The translations under genes were made by a program, and so were the position numbers. Of a stretch of DNA of 64,000 nucleotides, positions 23,561 through 33,955 are shown piece by piece; position 1 is the first letter of the stretch; every line of letters begins with the position of its first letter. Below the pieces are notes generated by a model. That model saw only the letters and a list, made by a program, of their open reading frames with translations, did not search any database and had not been told where the DNA came from. This DNA comes from Gnetum montanum. Its lineage: Eukaryota; Streptophyta; Gnetopsida; Gnetales; Gnetaceae. The stretch is taken from contig MNCI01022611.1 in the NCBI GenBank assembly GCA_015680685.1, forward strand, positions 1,684,268-1,748,267, given 5' to 3'.

Positions 23561-24029
23561 AAAATTAAGGTTTTGTTTTGTCCATGACTAAATGTATTGA
23601 GAAGTCTAAAAAATTTTAAAATGCTAAAGAATATCCTCATTATATGATTGACTATTCATCTAAAGGAGAGAAGAAAAGGGTTTGTAATGTAGGAACAAGT
23701 AGTGGAGTTAAAACTAGAAGGATTAGAAGTTCTGCTCTTTTATATAGTTTATTAGATATTAAAATTAGATGAAGAAGCTCTAGGCATTCAACATTTAAAA
23801 GAAATACCAATATGACAAATCCACCACCAGTAAATCCTTGGCAAAGAGAAACACCTCTAAGATTCCTTAATTTATCATGATATTTCTAAAGTAGTTTATA
23901 AATATTTATCTAAACCTTATATTCTTGTTAAAGCTTACTTCACTAAAGAGTGTCTTCATTTATTTGAGTTAGCATGAACAGATCAAATGTCCAACATCAA
24001 GATTAATCTTGTAGGCTATTTGTAGCAAA

Positions 24030-24345
24030 TCTAAGAGAATGGCTAAAATTTGGTATTTCAACTTACCAAGCAATAGTATTGCAGGCTGGGATGATATGAA
24101 GAATCTATTCATAGCTTAATTTGGTAATTATATTGACCAATACCAACTATATTTGTGATTAGCTCAAATGAAATAGAATATAAAGTAATCAATTAGGGAG
24201 TTCAACATTAAATTCTAGAAGATTTGTGATTTATTTCAACAACAATATAGGCCACTAGATGAAGTTATTAAAGAGACATATTTGAATGCTATTAATTCAA
24301 ATATTTTAATATGGCTAAGAAGAACTACTAATGTATACTTTAAAT
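24030..24345 (+). pseudogene. gag: Gag core of element B
   Basis: A retrotransposon gag core is readable. It has MAKIWYFNLPSNSIAGWDDM, then NLFIA and FGNYI, a run rich in Q and L, IREFNIKF, and LNAINSNILIWLRRT. This spacing of W, F and L residues is typical for capsid segments of Ty3/gypsy elements. Stops interrupt it at three or more places. The downstream 24.4-25.1 kb is a lysine- and glutamate-rich stretch without recognisable domains, as expected for the gag-protease linker. Confidence 0.6.
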
Positions 24346-25159
24346 GATTTGTTTATTGAAGTCATTCAATTGGAGAAACAATTAAATTTAACAAATAGTG
24401 AAAGCATGCAACCCTTAACAATAAATAAAAATTTGGGGATCTCTTGCATTATAAAACACAAATCAAAACACTTCCTTCAACAAGTATAGATCTACTAAAT
24501 CAAGAAGAGAAATAAGAAAAAGAAAAATTTCTTAAGGATATGTCAAATAAAGTTATAAAACTAGATAAATATTTAGCCAAAGTGAGGATTAAGGAAGAGA
24601 AAAATCACAAAAAAATGAACATCATGAGATTAAAATAATAGATTCAAATGATGATGAACCTATAACAGCATCAAAGTTCCTATATATTGATTTTGATAAA
24701 AAAAATTAGACATATATTATATCCATAAATCGTCTATAAGTAAAAGTTCTTCATCAATAAATTTAGAAGATCATTTATCATGTGATGAAGAATGCAATAA
24801 TAATGAAGTGTATAATTTAAGGTCCAAAGAGAAAGAAAAAATGACTTTTTCTTGATCCCCAAATAGTATTCCTAAATCCACTACTAAGAAAAAGGCTTTT
24901 GAATCAAAAGAAAAAGAAAAGAAGAATCGAAAGGACAATAAAGAAGATGAAAACTCTCATGGAAATTTATTGAATACTAAATGATATACGAAAAAGAACT
25001 TTTATGGTGAAAATAAATATGATTTAATAAAGGATCTTAAATTTATCAAACCTAATATAAGTGTATTTTAATTGATGTAAATTGGTAGTCAGTAAAAGAA
25101 GGTCCTAGAAATGGTTAAAGAAAAGAGGAAAGGGAATTTAAGGCAAATGTTATCTATAA

Positions 25160-25580
25160 TGAGGATAAGATTAAGCTAAAATACCAATGTATACTTGATA
25201 AAGAAGCCCCTCCTTTTCTCATAATAATTGAGTTAAATGGAAGGTATTTGCATAATTTTTTGGTTGATTCAAGAGCTGCTTCAACTCTTATGCCATTATC
25301 AATGTCTAAACAGCTAGGTCTCATACTAGAATAGTTAAATAAAAAGATCATTTAGGTGGATAAAAGTAGAGTGAAAATTGTGGGATAGTTGAAAAATGTC
25401 TTACTCCAAATAGCTTCTGAGCATTGTATTAATAGTAGAGTAATAATTCAAATAGCAAATATTCTAGACTCATATAGTCTACTTTTGAGTCAAAGTTGGA
25501 GTAAAAATTTCTCAGGATATATAGTGACTTATTATTCACACATGTGGTTACCATGGAATGGGGAACCAAAGTAGATTTAT
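25160..25580 (+). pseudogene. Protease of element B
   Basis: The active-site region reads FLVDSRAASTLMPLSMSKQL at about 25258-25317, near the Tat form LVDxGAxxNLMP. The catalytic aspartate is kept, but the expected glycine is arginine, and the frame stops at 25332. A further open piece (25389-25574) probably holds the C-terminal part. Broken but recognisable. Confidence 0.65.
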
Positions 25581-25717
25581 ATATATAGTGAATCCTTCAT
25601 GCTAAAGAATTTTACATCTGATGGTAAAAATAAAGTCAATGAAACTAAAAATATCTTGGTAGGAGTTTATTCTATAAGAGAAATTCCTATTTTAAAGTAA
25701 TACAAATAAGTAGAAGA

Positions 25718-26120
25718 TGAGGAATGGGAATTATACTTTGATGGTTCATATAACTCAAAAGGTGTTGGAGTTGGCATCATTTTGGTTAATGGAAATTCTC
25801 AAAAAAAATTTAGGGCCATTCATTTATCATTCCCTTGTACTAACAATAGGAAAGAATACGAAGCCTTTTGTATGGGAATTAGGACAACTTTGAAAGAAGG
25901 TATAAAAAATAACTATTAAAGATGATTCTAAACTTATTTGCAAACAAATTAAGGGAAATTGTATAGTGAAAAGCTCATTTTAAGGCCTTGTAAGATATTC
26001 ACATGTACTCTTATGGAAAAGTTAAAAGAATGCAAGGTTATTTACATTCCAAGAAATAAAAATCAAATGGTTGATGAATTGGCCATGGTAGCATCTACTA
26101 AGGATCCTTCAAAGGTTTTT
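25718..26120 (+). pseudogene. Extra (archaeal-type-like) RNase H of element B, upstream of RT
   Basis: This RNase H begins EWELYFDGSYNSKGVGVGII and continues with NNRKEYEAF. After a frameshift come KDDSKLICKQIKG and finally IPRNKNQMVDELAMVAS. The four acidic positions expected for the RNase H fold (FDGS, KEYEA, KDDS and VDELA) are all readable. The IPRNxNxxxDxLAxxAS ending is the hallmark of the additional RNase H (aRNH) of Tat-type elements. In the usual Tat order this domain follows the ordinary RNase H; here it lies between protease and reverse transcriptase. The gene is broken by one or two frameshifts. Confidence 0.75.
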
Positions 26121-26559
26121 TGATATAAAAGACTAGTGATAGAAGTTGAGAATCAAGCATCTATCCTTAATAATATAGATCATTTACAGGTTTTTGAAGA
26201 TCATTAAAAAATTCTCAAATTCTTAAAAAATAAGGATGATTTTAAAGATAAAATTCTCTCCATTAATGAAACCTCAACTCACTTCATGTTTAATTTTATC
26301 CCAAAGGAAATCATCAATCATGAACAAGAGTTTCATGAAAGATTGGTTAAAGGATAATAGGTTCAAATTAGAATATCAAGCTTATGAAGCAAAAAATTTA
26401 GGATTAGAAGATAATCCCAAACATATTGAACATAACCAAGAGAAGTGATTTTGTTTTCAAACAAAAATTACTATCATTACTCAAGAAAAACCTTGATAAT
26501 TTTTCTTGGTCATATGATGATCTTAGAAATTTTAATCCTAATATAACTACTTATAAAAT

Positions 26560-27080
26560 TCCTTTGGTAGAAGGTTGTAATGTGGTACAATAAAAACAAG
26601 GAAAATTTAACCCTATATTCAAACTTGTTATGCAAATGGAAATCAAGAAGCTATTACAAGCCAAAATTATTTATTCCATTAAATATTCTATGTGGATAGC
26701 TAATATAGTACCTATAAGAAATAAAAATAGAGATATTATATTGTGTGTTAATTTTAGAAATCTAATTGAGGCATTAGAGAAAGATAGGTACCTAGTTCCA
26801 AGAATCAACGAGATGTTAATCAAAGTTTATAAAATTAGATCATGGTTCATAAAAATTATAGATACAAAATAACTTTACTATAACATGGGGAACTTTTATA
26901 GACAAAAAAATTCCTTTTGGTCTTTTCAATCCTTGGGTAACCTTTCAATGAGCATTGGATACCACATTCAAAGGATTTATTGGCAAAGTTGTGGTTGTTT
27001 ATCTTAATGATATTACCATCCATTCATCTAGAAAAGAGGATCATATAAGCCATATTTAAGATATTCTTGATAGGTGTTGT
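26560..27080 (+). pseudogene. Reverse transcriptase of element B
   Basis: Fingers and palm are readable: EIKKLLQAKIIYS, IANIVPIRNKN, CVNFRNLIEALEKDRYLVP, then IPFGLFNPWVTFQ and the catalytic VVVYLNDITIHSS at about 26991-27030. The active site has YLND where the family has YLDD, so the aspartate pair is damaged by one G-to-A change. The frame breaks at about 26870 and again inside the palm. Order and motifs are those of Tat-like Ty3/gypsy. Confidence 0.75.
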
Positions 27081-27414
27081 GAATTTGGTATATCTTTAAA
27101 TCCAATGAAAAGTATTTTTGGAGTAAAGTCTAGAAGTCTCCTTAGTCATGTCACATTTTAGAAAGGTATACCCATTGATAACTAAAGAATTAAAGAAATT
27201 TAAGGTATTGAACATCCAAAAAATAAGGAATCTCTTTGATCTTTCTTTGGAAATATAAACTTTATCAAAATGTTTATACCTAATTTTGTAGAAATTATTA
27301 AGCCATTAATAGTGATGGTCAAAAAGGATTGTGACGTTAGGAAAATTCCAGAACCCATTAAAGTTCTTGGTGAAATAAAAAAATTGAAGAAGCACTTTAC
27401 CTAATAAACCAAAA

Positions 27415-27670
27415 TTAAAGGTATATTTTTTCTTATATTATTTTGCTTTCCATGATGCAATTTCCATTTTTTTAACTCAAAATAATAAAGGAGAAAATGA
27501 ATCAACTAAATTTTTTGGGTATCAACTTAAAGGTTATACAATGATTAATGTGCTTATACATTTTAAGTGCTACTTAAAATAAGAATTAGTGCATATCATG
27601 ATAGTAGAGCTAGCTATGGGATATTTTTTAGCTCAAAATCAAATGGTTTTAAAAAGAGGAAATTAGATTG
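27415..27670 (+). pseudogene. Ordinary RNase H of element B (following RT)
   Basis: After the connection region, which keeps KKLKKHFT, comes FHDAISIFLTQNNKGENEST and FFGYQLKGY. This lines up with the start of the normal gypsy RNase H, in which S-x-x-A-V-S-A-V-L is followed by the YFVS-like strand. Frame breaks are frequent and the catalytic residues cannot all be placed. Its presence shows that the domain upstream of RT is an additional one. Confidence 0.5.
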
Positions 27671-27859
27671 CAAAAATCTAGCAATTTAGATTCTCACTTG
27701 AGTCCTATAAAAAATTCAAAGGAATGGGTCTAACTAAGCTTATGGCTAGAGATCCTAAATTATTTGTACAAAATTCTATTGAAGAAAACTATTTTGATGA
27801 TATTCTTAATTTTCTTTTTTCTAGAAAGTTACTAGAAAATTTAAGAGTCAAAAAGGGCT

Positions 27860-29048
27860 TTCATAAAAAAAGCTAAGAAATTCATCATTAAAGATGAATT
27901 TTTATTTAGAAAGGACTTTAGGAGAGTACTTTTGGAATGTGTTAGAAATGGATAGATTGAATTTGTATTAGATCAATTTCATAATCATTTCAAATTATCC
28001 TAGGAGTCACCAAGATTCACAATGAAATATATTCTGAGATACAAAATATATATGCCAAATATGTATCAAGATATTAATAATAAAATACAAACATTTTTCA
28101 AATGTCAAGTACATGGTCCCAAATTAAGAGAAAAAATACTCCTTTAAAGCTAGTGATTGTTGATAGACTATTTCAATAATGGGGATTGGAGTTCATTAGA
28201 GTCATTACACCTTCGATAGTAGGACATAAATTTATTTTCATAGCTACAAATTATTTTACCAAATGTTTAGAGGCAAAAGCTCTAAGAAAAGTTCCTCTTA
28301 TGATGTGATTAATTTTCTAGAAATACATACACTGAATTAATTTGGAATTCTAGAAGTATTAGTTTTAGATAATGGATTAGACTTTTAGTCTAAAGAATTT
28401 ATTAAATGGGCCTCAAAAAATTCAATTTTTCTATTTTCTTCATCAAATTATTATCCACAAGGAAATGTCCTTGTTATGTCAACTAATAAGAAACGCATTT
28501 CTTATATTAAGAGGTTAATGAAAGGAATTTGAGGAAATTGGCATATGAATTTACTGTCAGCTTTATGGACTGATCACATAAGATACATGAAATCTAGAGG
28601 TACTTTATCCTTTAATTTGATCTATGAACTAGTCACTTAGATAACCAATAAGATCATAGTTTTTGCATCTAAATTTTTTCAGAAATATAGTGCTAAATCA
28701 AATAGATATTGAAGTTTTATATTCTTGTTGCTAAGAAGGAAAGAAAAGATAGATGAAGCCAAATATAAGTTATTGGCACAAACTTTCCAAACTAAAAGCT
28801 GGTTTGATAGATGAGATGTTAAGAGAGTATTCAATGAAGGTGATTTAGTTTTGCTATGGAATTTAGAAAACAAGGATGACCATAACAAAGTTTTGGTAAA
28901 ATGGTTGGACTCATTTATTATTAAACAATATGTATCTAAGTATGCCTATAAACTCTCCACATTGTATGGAACTAAACTCAAACTTATGTTTAATGCCATC
29001 CATCTTAAGAACTACTTTGGGAAATTGCCCAAAGAGCATCATAATTAG
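27860..29048 (+). pseudogene. Integrase of element B
   Basis: N-terminal DEFLFRKDFRRVLLE and a degenerate zinc-binding region (KYILRYKIYMPNMYQDI, KCQVHG) are followed by the core WGLEFIRVITPS and ATNYFTKCLEAKAL, then VLDNGLDF, NYYPQGN and STNKK. The C-terminal part is open at 28851-29048: GDLVLLWNLENK, VKWLDSFIIKQY and HLKNYFGKL, close to the Tat ending in N-x-x-H-L-K-x-Y. Of the three catalytic acids only the middle aspartate (LDNG) looks intact; the first aspartate is glutamate and the last glutamate is lost. Confidence 0.72.
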
Positions 29049-30230
29049 ATAACAAAAATGATCTCTAATTGTCAATATTATACATAACCCCCAATAATGA
29101 TGCATGACAAAGAAGAGATGGGATATAACTAGATAGATAGTACTCCAATAACTAAGGTTTGTCTATATAAAACCATAGAGCATGTGCATACAACATATCA
29201 TAATATGTTAGAGCTTGGTGCATCCCCAAATGACTCCTATGGAAATTAGATATCTCAAGAGTTTTTCTTTCTATCTAAAGATGAAAGTATTCTTGGTTCT
29301 AGATGGAATGGTTACACAAAATGTTAAAGCATTCTACCTTCACAATGCCAGCCTCCATATCAAAATACATTTGTTTTGAGTAGCCAAGATTTCAACTTTG
29401 TTAATATTAAAGGAAATTCACCAAGTGCCACTTGTAGGATGCCTAGTACTAGCTCAAGAAGAGGTAAGGCAAAAAGAGGATTTATTTCCATACCATCCTT
29501 CATAGAGCTAGAGGAAGAATTGATAGAAGAGAAGAACCCCAATTAAGAGCTAGTAAGGAAATAAGAAGAAGATCCAAGAAGGTTACTCAAAGTTGAAAAT
29601 CAAGGTCCTAGAGTCTATACAAAATTTTAGTTCAAAAATTATCAAAGTAGGAGGATATTGAAAAAGGTAGTAATTTAGTGCACTTTGGAGATATGCTAGT
29701 TTTCTCTTCTTATTTCTTAGATCAACTACATTTGTATATATTTACATTTGTATTTAGAAAATGTAGGTTTTTGAAATTTTAGATCTTAAGTTTGAAGTAA
29801 CTTTTTCCATGAAAAAGATTTAATCTTTAAGTAGTTAGCATAGTCTTTTATAGGCTATTATCCCTATCTCTGGAGGTATGTTAGCTAGTTAGCTATGGGC
29901 CTTTTAGAAATTGGTGGTAGAATATTAGGCTAGTACAAATATGAAGCAACCATCTTGTCTTGACATACATTTCTTAAAGATGTATAAAGTTTTTTTATGC
30001 TTTTGAATTTAAAAAAGAGGGTAAGCAATGTTGTAACATTTCAACCATCAATGGAGTAGAAATTGAATGTTAGAAAATTCAATTATGTGGTAATATTGAA
30101 CAAAGCTTTGATGTCCTATATTATTGGCTAATGAAGATTTAAGCAAAAAAAAATGGAAGAAAGTGAAAGGATGAAATAAAAATATTTTTAGGATTTTTTA
30201 TGGTCTAAAAGCAAAAAAGTTTAACTCAAA
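29049..30230 (+). other. 3' untranslated internal region of element B
   Basis: About 1.2 kb between the integrase stop and the 3' LTR. Purine-rich stretches such as AAAAAAGAGGG (about 30010) and GGAAGAAAGTGAAAGGATGAA (about 30152) are candidates for the polypurine tract. If the first is real, the LTR may start earlier, near TGTTGTAACATTTC at about 30030, and the 5' copy is then truncated. No gene is seen. Confidence 0.5.
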
Positions 30231-31165
30231 GGTGTCTTAAGTTTAGACTTCAAAATAAACTTTAAAGACTAGTTTATAATGGTTTTATCTACATAAAAAT
30301 AGAGTTTATGAAATTTCAATTCTTAAGAAGTTTTCAAGCTAAAATCTTAATAAGAGACAAATATGGTTTACAAGATATAAACAATGTCCCATAACATTTT
30401 TATGGTATCGGTTACCTTGGACTATGTTAAATTTGTTTGGCCAATATATGAGGTTAAGAAATTTTCTTGATTTTAGCCAAGGTTGTTTGATTAGAACTAT
30501 GAAGACACAATTAGTTTAGGCTAAATAATCCCAATTAATGAATTTGAAGAAGACTTGTTTGGCCAAGTTAACTTGGGCATTAAATAGTCAACAATCATAT
30601 TAATATCATTTTCCTTTTTCCAAAGTGGAAAGGATTAATTTTACCTTAATATGAAGCATCAAAACTTGGATTTTATAACCTAAGTTAGAAGTTGGATTAA
30701 GGAGATCCCAAGTTCAAAAACTAGTTGAGAAGAAAACGTTTTATTTGGCTAATATATTAAATTTAGGTTTATTTGATTATTTGATGAAGAAAAACACAAG
30801 ATTGTATTGGCACACCATGATGATGTTATACACTAAGGTTAGATTTTTCCAATTCATGAACTAAGGAAAATTGCATTTGCCCAAGTTCACATTTTTTAAA
30901 TGGAACATGAACATGGCTACTTTAGGCTAAATGAGTATGTAGATGGCTGGAGAGTTGACATGGAAAAAGAGAGTTTTAGCCATGTTTCAAATTAGAGAAA
31001 ATCAAATTTTCCACAATTTGAGCCATGGAGAAAAGTCAAATTTGGCTAAAACACATTTGCTCTAGTTCTCTATTACATCAAAGTAAATTTTCATAGTTTT
31101 TATAAGGACACATGATCCTTATACTGTAAAGATTGAGATGGATAAAATGATCAGCAAATGAGATG

Positions 31166-31400
31166 GAGAAAAACTCATTTGGCCCATTTCAATGTTTGAC
31201 CAAAATCCATTTCCCCCCATTTTAGCTAGCTACTATCCAAGCTGGAGAAAAACTCATTTGGCCAATTTCATTATTCAACGAAAATCCATTTTCTCCATTT
31301 TAGCCATCTATTATCCAAACTAGAGAAAAATTCATTTGGTCCATTTCACTATTCATCCAAAACCTATTTCCCCCATTTCAGCTCGAATTTAGTGCTAGGC
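31166..31400 (+). repeat. 78-bp minisatellite, three units (3' LTR of B)
   Basis: GAGAAAAAC/T recurs at 31166, 31245 and 31323 with periods 79 and 78. One unit fewer than in the 5' LTR. Confidence 0.82.
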
Positions 31401-32804
31401 AATGTACATTTTAAAAGTACATGACTTTATGGTTTAAAAACTAAAATGGATACAATACCCATTTTCCCATATTTCAAATGGACAAAACTAATTTTCCTAA
31501 TTTCATACTTGGTCAATTTGTAGTTTTAACATTTTTGAAAGGAAATAGCCACATGAACTTTGAAATGGAGAAGATGCCCAAGAATCTACTATTTGAAATG
31601 AGATAAAATTCATTTAACTTGTTTTGCTAAATCTATCAGTTTTATATTACTCATGGAGAGTTCTAGTGATCCCCACAATCCAGAAAAAGGCAATTATAAA
31701 TTAAAATAGAGAAAATGTAGTTTGTTCTAGTTCATAACTAAGGAAAAATCAATTCTTCTAATGTCATGAAAAGACCTAAACTTAAGAAAATGCATCTTTC
31801 ATCATTTAATTAAATGGGCCAAAATGAAGAAAACAAATTCTATCCCACATTACATGAAATGGAGAAAACACCATTAAAAGCCAATTTGGGCAAATTTATC
31901 CTAATTCAAGCTAGCACATAACTGAAGATATGGATTGAAATGAGAAGAATGACCATTATTCCACTTCTAGATGGGGCTGAGCTAATTTTCTCCATTTCAT
32001 CAAATGGAAAGGAAGTGGACAATTGGTATAGATTTGTTAGATTTATAAAATTAAATGGCATGATCAAAGAAGTTGGTGATTGAAGTATGCTGACAAAGGT
32101 TTTAAATGATTGAATCTAAAGGTTGTTTAAAGGAGATTATGTTTCAAATCCTTCTTAAATGGATATGAATTTTAGCATCAATTTCCATTACACATATGAC
32201 TGTAAGGACTTTCTAGCAAAATTTCATTGGAATTGTGCATAGAGACTAACATAGAAATAGTTATCCTAAAGTTCTCATAACAATATAAGCAATCAATAAG
32301 CTAGACATTCACCATGCCAAAGGAATACATCAAAACTAAGGAAGAGATCAATTTTTTGTATGAAAGTGTGCTTGTTCATGTAGTAATTGAGTATCTATAG
32401 GGCTTCAATTTGTCTATTTTTCAATTGCAAAGATGGATAAAATTGAATGAAGATCTTAATCTTCAAGATTTAGAAGAGAATGACCCAGAGCTAGTTTCTT
32501 ATGATGACATAGATTGTGATTATTTCTAGAAATTTCATTTAGAGGCTTTCAGTGAAGAGTAAGAATGGAGATGTTTCTACCATCATATGGGCTTGCAAAA
32601 AATTACCTTTAGATCTAGGGCCAATTTAATCAAATATTTTATCAATTAGATTTTTGTTGAAATAGAATATCATAGAAATTGTTTAAAATTTAAGTAGAGG
32701 TTGGATCAAAAAATTAATATTAGTCCTAGAAAAAGCTATGATTTATATGACATTCCTCTATCCAACTATTCCAAATAGGACACCCTAAATGAGAATGTCA
32801 TAGT

Positions 32805-33955
32805 TGACGATCAAGAACTTAGAAGGGGGAGGATGAATAAGTTTCCCAAATTGAAATTAAATAGCCACAAAAAAAAAACACACTTAAAATTTACATGGTT
32901 CCCCAACATGGGTACTCCACACTTAGAGGGTAGATTCCTTGCACACCTCTAGACTTTGTTTCTTAAAAAGTGTTATGAAGAGCACCACACCCTCTACAAG
33001 CTCTAAGCTCTACACCGAATTGTTTTGTTGTTATGAAACCACTCAACCCCACAAGGTCCCAATAAGCTTAGAAAGTGGTTTCAAGGATTCCACAACCTTT
33101 GTAAATTAAGCTTTGCTCTAGAGTGTTTTGACACTGCACAAATGCTTAATCCCACAAGATCTCGACAATCTCAATTACAATGCCTTCTTGTAAAAAGCAC
33201 ATCAATCCCAGCAAGGAAACAAGAAAGAAACAAAAAAATAAGGATAGTGTGTAACTTAAATTATATGTCCTTGTACTTTGAAGCATGATTCAACAACAAA
33301 AAGTGAATCATTTTACAAATGAAATACACAAGTACAAGATATAATGATTGCTTTGATAGTGCCAATTCATGCATATCACTTGCACAATGCCCGAGAAAAT
33401 GAAGTCTTCTTATAGCATTAGAGTTTTCAAATTCATCCTAGAATTTGTACAATGACTATTTAATAGCTAGTGTAGATGTCTCCTTCAAGATTGGGACATC
33501 TTTTTGAAAATGACTCTTCTAAATTTAGGATGTCTTTATGGAGATGTCTCTTCTAAATTTAGGATGTCTTTATGGAGATGTCTTCTCTTGAAAGGAGACA
33601 TCTCCTCTTTTTGGAAGATTTCTTCTTTGATTCAACTCCACTTTGGCCAAGATGTCTTCTACTTTTGGGAGATGTCTTCTTTTCTTTTAAACTTTGATTC
33701 CCAAAGCTTCCTTTTGATCACTCGAGCATCTTCTTTTAGTTTGTAGTCTTCTTTACTTATCCATGCCCCCTTAACTCCTTTTAGTATCCACTTAGACATC
33801 TTTGTACTTATCCATGATCCCTTTATTCCTTGTAGTATCCACTTTGAGATCTCTTTTTAGATGTCATTTTTTGAGCTCTTCTTTGTGTCCTACAAAAACA
33901 TTACATTCTATTTTCTCCATTTTTCTTAAGGCTTTAACATACCAAAAGGTTAATA
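32805..33955 (-). repeat. Solo LTR S2, minus strand
   Basis: Reverse complement of S1. It is flanked by ATAGT (32800-32804) and ATAGC (33956-33960). The uninterrupted site is ATAGC at 20274-20278 in the other LTR of B. On the minus strand it starts TATTAACCTTTTGGTATG (TG changed to TA) and ends TTCTTGATCGTCA. It carries a similar AGATGTCT/AGACATCT array at about 33470-33870 and CTATAAGAAG near 33410 on the minus strand. The short open frames inside it are shadows of this array. Confidence 0.88.
33514..33581. repeat. Perfect 34-bp tandem duplication inside S2
   Basis: The unit starting CTCTTCTAAATTTAGGATGT occurs at 33514 and 33548 without change. It adds copies of the AGATGTCT word and must be recent compared with the rest of the LTR. 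Confidence 0.85.

Noticed and set aside
33504-33746. Open frame with repeated FRMSLWRC-like peptide
   Set aside because: It is produced by the 34-bp duplication and the AGATGTCT array inside a solo LTR, not by a gene.
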